Source: Streptococcus pseudopneumoniae (GTDB lineage Bacteria; Bacillota; Bacilli; Lactobacillales; Streptococcaceae). From it: a stretch of DNA of 64,000 nt. Where the stretch lies: positions 1 through 64,000 of the forward strand of contig NZ_JUQX01000029.1 in the NCBI RefSeq assembly GCF_001074565.1, in the 5' to 3' direction. Below the pieces are notes generated by a model. The model saw only the letters and a program-made list of their open reading frames with translations. It was not told the DNA's origin and ran no database searches. Positions 61,781-64,000 of this stretch are shown one piece after another (the first letter of the stretch is position 1; the number at the start of each line of letters is the position of its first letter). The translations under genes and the position numbers were made by a program.

Positions 61781-63608
61781 TCTCATCTATGAGCAGATGG
61801 ATAAGGCTGAGAAACAAGCCGACAAGTTTGATGAGATTTACAAGCAATCTAAAGCATATTTAGATAAGCAAATCAACAAGATCTTTGATAAGTTTCAGCG
61901 TGATTATGGTTTGAGTGAGCGTGACGCTCGACAGGTCCTAAAGAACATGAAAGACCAAAAAGACCTGAATGAACTTCGCAAGGTTCTTGAAGCTAGACCG
62001 AATGACCCAAATATTCAACGATTACTTGCTGATTTGGACAGCCCAGCCTATGCTTATCGCATGAAGCGTTTAGAGCGTCTAAACGACGATTTAGACCGTA
62101 TGCGTGAGTCTATCTATCATTCAGAGAAATCAGGCTCAGATGCTTTTTATAGCGACCTGATGAAGGATAGCTACTACAAGGCTACTTTTGACCTCCAACA
62201 ACAGACAGGACTCGCTTATAGTTTCTCTAATCTCCCTGAAACTGAAATCAAGCGTTTGAGGGGGCTAAAATGGACGGGAGAGGCTTATTCGGACAGAATA
62301 TGGTCAAATACTGGGGCGCTCGCTTCAAGTGTGAAAGACGAGCTTCTGGTAAGTCTCATGACGGGTCGAAGTGTAAGAGATACATCTCAAGCGATCGCAG
62401 AACGGTTCGAAGTTGGCCAAAACAACGCAAGGCGATTGGTTTGGACCGAGTCAGCCTTCTTTCACAATCAAATGGAACTGCTCAGCTATGAAGAAGCAGA
62501 CATAGAGAAGTATATCTTTGTTGCTGTCTTAGACAAACGTACATCACGCATTTGCCAAGAACACGACAACAAGATCTATGACACAGACAAGGCTGTACCT
62601 GGCGTCAATCATCCTCCTATGCATCCCTGGTGCAGGTCTACGACTATCGCACACGATGAGGACGCAGACTACAGCAAGCTAGAGCGACGAGCTAGAAATC
62701 CTAAGACGGGTAAAGTTGAGTATGTGCCTGCAGATATGAGTTATAAAGAGTGGTATAGCAAGTATGTTGATGATGAAAAGAAATCAGTCAAACGTGCTAA
62801 AAAACCGAAAAAAACAGATGTACTCAAATTATCTCAAGATATGCAAAAAACATTGTATGATTATACAGATGGTGAATATCAAAAGATTTGTGACTACTCG
62901 CAATATATCACAGATGAAAAACAATTCAAACCGACTTATTTGTGGGATATGAACGGCGAAGGCCAATTACACACAATAACAGACAAAACAAAAGCAGATG
63001 TTAAAGCTATTCATGATTTGATTGATAGTCAACCTCTTGAAAAAGACAAGCTGATTCGATTTGAAAAATTGCGTTCAGGCGATTATTCGGATTATCAAGT
63101 CGGAGATACGCTCAATTTTGGTATAAGGTCGGCTACTCGTGATAAAGAGTTCATTGAGAAACTAGAGCAAGATAGGGTTGTTGGTTTTGAGACGAAGAAG
63201 AGAGGCTTGAATTCAAGAAAAAATGTTAAATTTATTTTTAATTCAAGTAAGTCTTTGGACGTCTCGAATATATCTGAGTATCCAGATCAACTCGAAGAAT
63301 TGATACAAGGTTCTTACAAGATTGTTGATACCAAATTTGTAGAGGGTAAAAACAAGGGCTGGGAATACATTGATATGCCTATGACTCAATATGTTGAAGA
63401 AAACAATCTCGAAACGGAAATCCGAACTAGCAAAAAAGGTAATAAAAACATAGTTATTCACATGCCGACAGGAAAAGAACGACTGTATCCAATTGAAAAA
63501 TGGGAAGCAGGAACAGTCCGTTATACAGAGGAATTTTATAATTTTGAGGAAAAAATGGAGAGATTGGAGGTGTATTTAGAATATGTCGATGTCAAAAAAA
63601 GAAGCTGA
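61743..63608 (+). CDS. MuF minor head protein with C-terminal ADP-ribosyltransferase-like domain
   Basis: 621 residues. The N-terminal two thirds is SPP1 gp7/MuF-like: helical start, then VWTESAFFHNQMELL, and CQEHDNK...HPPMHPWCRSTTIA with conserved Cys/His. Residues from about 360 are a separate domain resembling exoenzyme ADP-ribosyltransferases: Arg in LIRFEKLRSG (R439), S-A-T at 463-465 after VGDTLNFGI, and QLEEL with Q516-x-E518 in the SKSLDVSNISEYP context. QxE is the variant of C3-like toxins. MuF-linked polymorphic toxins of temperate phages are known. Injected with the DNA, it could modify host or competitor targets. Confidence 0.72.
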   Translation: MKNKDYWTKRKANLIYEQMDKAEKQADKFDEIYKQSKAYLDKQINKIFDKFQRDYGLSERDARQVLKNMKDQKDLNELRKVLEARPNDPNIQRLLADLDSPAYAYRMKRLERLNDDLDRMRESIYHSEKSGSDAFYSDLMKDSYYKATFDLQQQTGLAYSFSNLPETEIKRLRGLKWTGEAYSDRIWSNTGALASSVKDELLVSLMTGRSVRDTSQAIAERFEVGQNNARRLVWTESAFFHNQMELLSYEEADIEKYIFVAVLDKRTSRICQEHDNKIYDTDKAVPGVNHPPMHPWCRSTTIAHDEDADYSKLERRARNPKTGKVEYVPADMSYKEWYSKYVDDEKKSVKRAKKPKKTDVLKLSQDMQKTLYDYTDGEYQKICDYSQYITDEKQFKPTYLWDMNGEGQLHTITDKTKADVKAIHDLIDSQPLEKDKLIRFEKLRSGDYSDYQVGDTLNFGIRSATRDKEFIEKLEQDRVVGFETKKRGLNSRKNVKFIFNSSKSLDVSNISEYPDQLEELIQGSYKIVDTKFVEGKNKGWEYIDMPMTQYVEENNLETEIRTSKKGNKNIVIHMPTGKERLYPIEKWEAGTVRYTEEFYNFEEKMERLEVYLEYVDVKKRS

Positions 63609-63669
63609 AGACTTATTTAAAAGAATGTCAGGTCAATCAAGTCATAAACCAAAGCAAAGAAAGGAGTAA
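63583..63669 (+). CDS. Tiny phage protein after the MuF gene
   Basis: 28 residues (MSMSKKEAEDLFKRMSG...), overlapping the end of the MuF gene, GGAGG about 13 bases upstream. Too small for a typical immunity protein; function unknown. Confidence 0.4.
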   Translation: MSMSKKEAEDLFKRMSGQSSHKPKQRKE

Positions 63670-63672
63670 ACT

Positions 63673-63795
63673 ATGTTCGTTTGGGAATGGGTATCAATCA
63701 CTTTCGGGTGGTTGGTATTCTTGTTGCTAATCTTTATTATTCTGGCCGTAATCAGTGGAATAGTTGAAGGTGTAAAGAAAGGATTGAAAAAATGA
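63673..63795 (+). CDS. Small single-pass membrane phage protein
   Basis: 40 residues with AAAGGAG six bases upstream. One hydrophobic helix (WLVFLLLIFIILAVISGIV) and a basic tail (EGVKKGLKK). Located between the MuF-toxin gene and the next gene; could be a membrane partner or immunity factor, but nothing proves it. Overlaps the next start by four bases. Confidence 0.55.
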   Translation: MFVWEWVSITFGWLVFLLLIFIILAVISGIVEGVKKGLKK

Positions 63796-64000
63796 AGTAC
63801 AGAAAGAAACCAGTAGTAATTGAGGCGGTTCAGTTCGTAGATACGGAAGAATCAATTTTGAAATTGTCAGAATTGGGATTAGATCCAGTTCGTGTAGATT
63901 ATGCTGATTTGGATAATCCAGTTTTAAAGATAGAAACACTTGAAGGATTGATGATTGCAACAGAAGGTGACTACATTATCAAAGGTGTTCAAGGTGAATT
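63792..64000 (+). CDS. Phage protein of the MKYRKKPVVIEAVQ type, cut by the window edge
   Basis: At least 69 residues, continuing past the window. Begins with the widespread phage sequence MKYRKKPVVIEAVQF, and its last visible part, TEGDYIIKGVQGE, is the PGDYG-like motif of that family. Function unknown. Confidence 0.7.
   Translation, partial: MKYRKKPVVIEAVQFVDTEESILKLSELGLDPVRVDYADLDNPVLKIETLEGLMIATEGDYIIKGVQGE

Overview
The window is a chromosomal segment of a low-GC Firmicute, almost certainly a streptococcus of the mitis/oralis/pneumoniae group. The reasons are the gene order clpE, ABC transporter, folD, the run dinG-rodA-DJ1-HAD-gyrB-ezrA, a 463-residue PgdA, the cluster flavin oxidoreductases-apbE-nox-pdxST, the abundance of extended -10 promoters (TGnTATAAT), and a tmRNA with the tag AKNNTSYALAA. 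The identification rests on gene content and remembered gene order, not on a database search.

Positions 1-41129 are core chromosome. The leftmost 60 bases look like the end of an insertion sequence. After that come stress and housekeeping genes (nudix hydrolase, CtsR-controlled clpE, an amino-acid ABC exporter/importer pair, folD, nnrD, dinG), envelope and division genes (rodA, ezrA, pgdA), gyrB, a T-box controlled glyQ/glyS operon interrupted by two strongly structured insertions, a cytosolic flavin module (two FMN-reductase-like proteins plus ApbE) next to NADH oxidase and the PLP synthase pdxST, DNA repair (ogt), a second ABC pair, trxB, rlmB, def, a CapA-like protein, and finally ssrA (tmRNA). 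Several core genes appear to be transcribed as leaderless mRNAs.

From about 41130 to the right edge lies the left and middle part of a prophage integrated at the 3' end of ssrA; the right end is outside the window. Its order is: leftward lysogeny block (tyrosine integrase, zinc-ribbon protein, CI/S24 repressor), a palindromic operator inside the rightward promoter, a leftward DUF4145 gene with a multi-helix RNA locus upstream of it, rightward early genes (replisome organiser containing a candidate origin, DnaC-like loader, excisionase-like protein, RecT, DUF1351, a RecB/Cas4-like nuclease with four cysteines placed for an Fe-S cluster), a C5 cytosine methyltransferase with a second gene nested in another frame, many small accessory proteins (DUF1642, YopX, a Spx-like protein without its redox cysteines), the DUF1492/ArpU-like late regulator, a tRNA-Ser and a tRNA-like remnant, then the packaging and head genes (terS, terL, portal, a MuF protein with a C-terminal ADP-ribosyltransferase-like domain).

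The observations I consider most worth testing are: (1) the protein nested in the +1 frame of the phage methyltransferase, whose sequence matches my memory of a widespread stand-alone phage protein family; (2) two C-terminal D-x-x-S-G-A-S motifs in a cytosolic oxidoreductase encoded beside apbE, predicted to be flavinylated in the cytosol; (3) the roughly 330-nt structured RNA in the prophage lysogeny region; (4) the insertions flanking glyQ; (5) the MuF-ADP-ribosyltransferase fusion and the redox-dead Spx-like protein.
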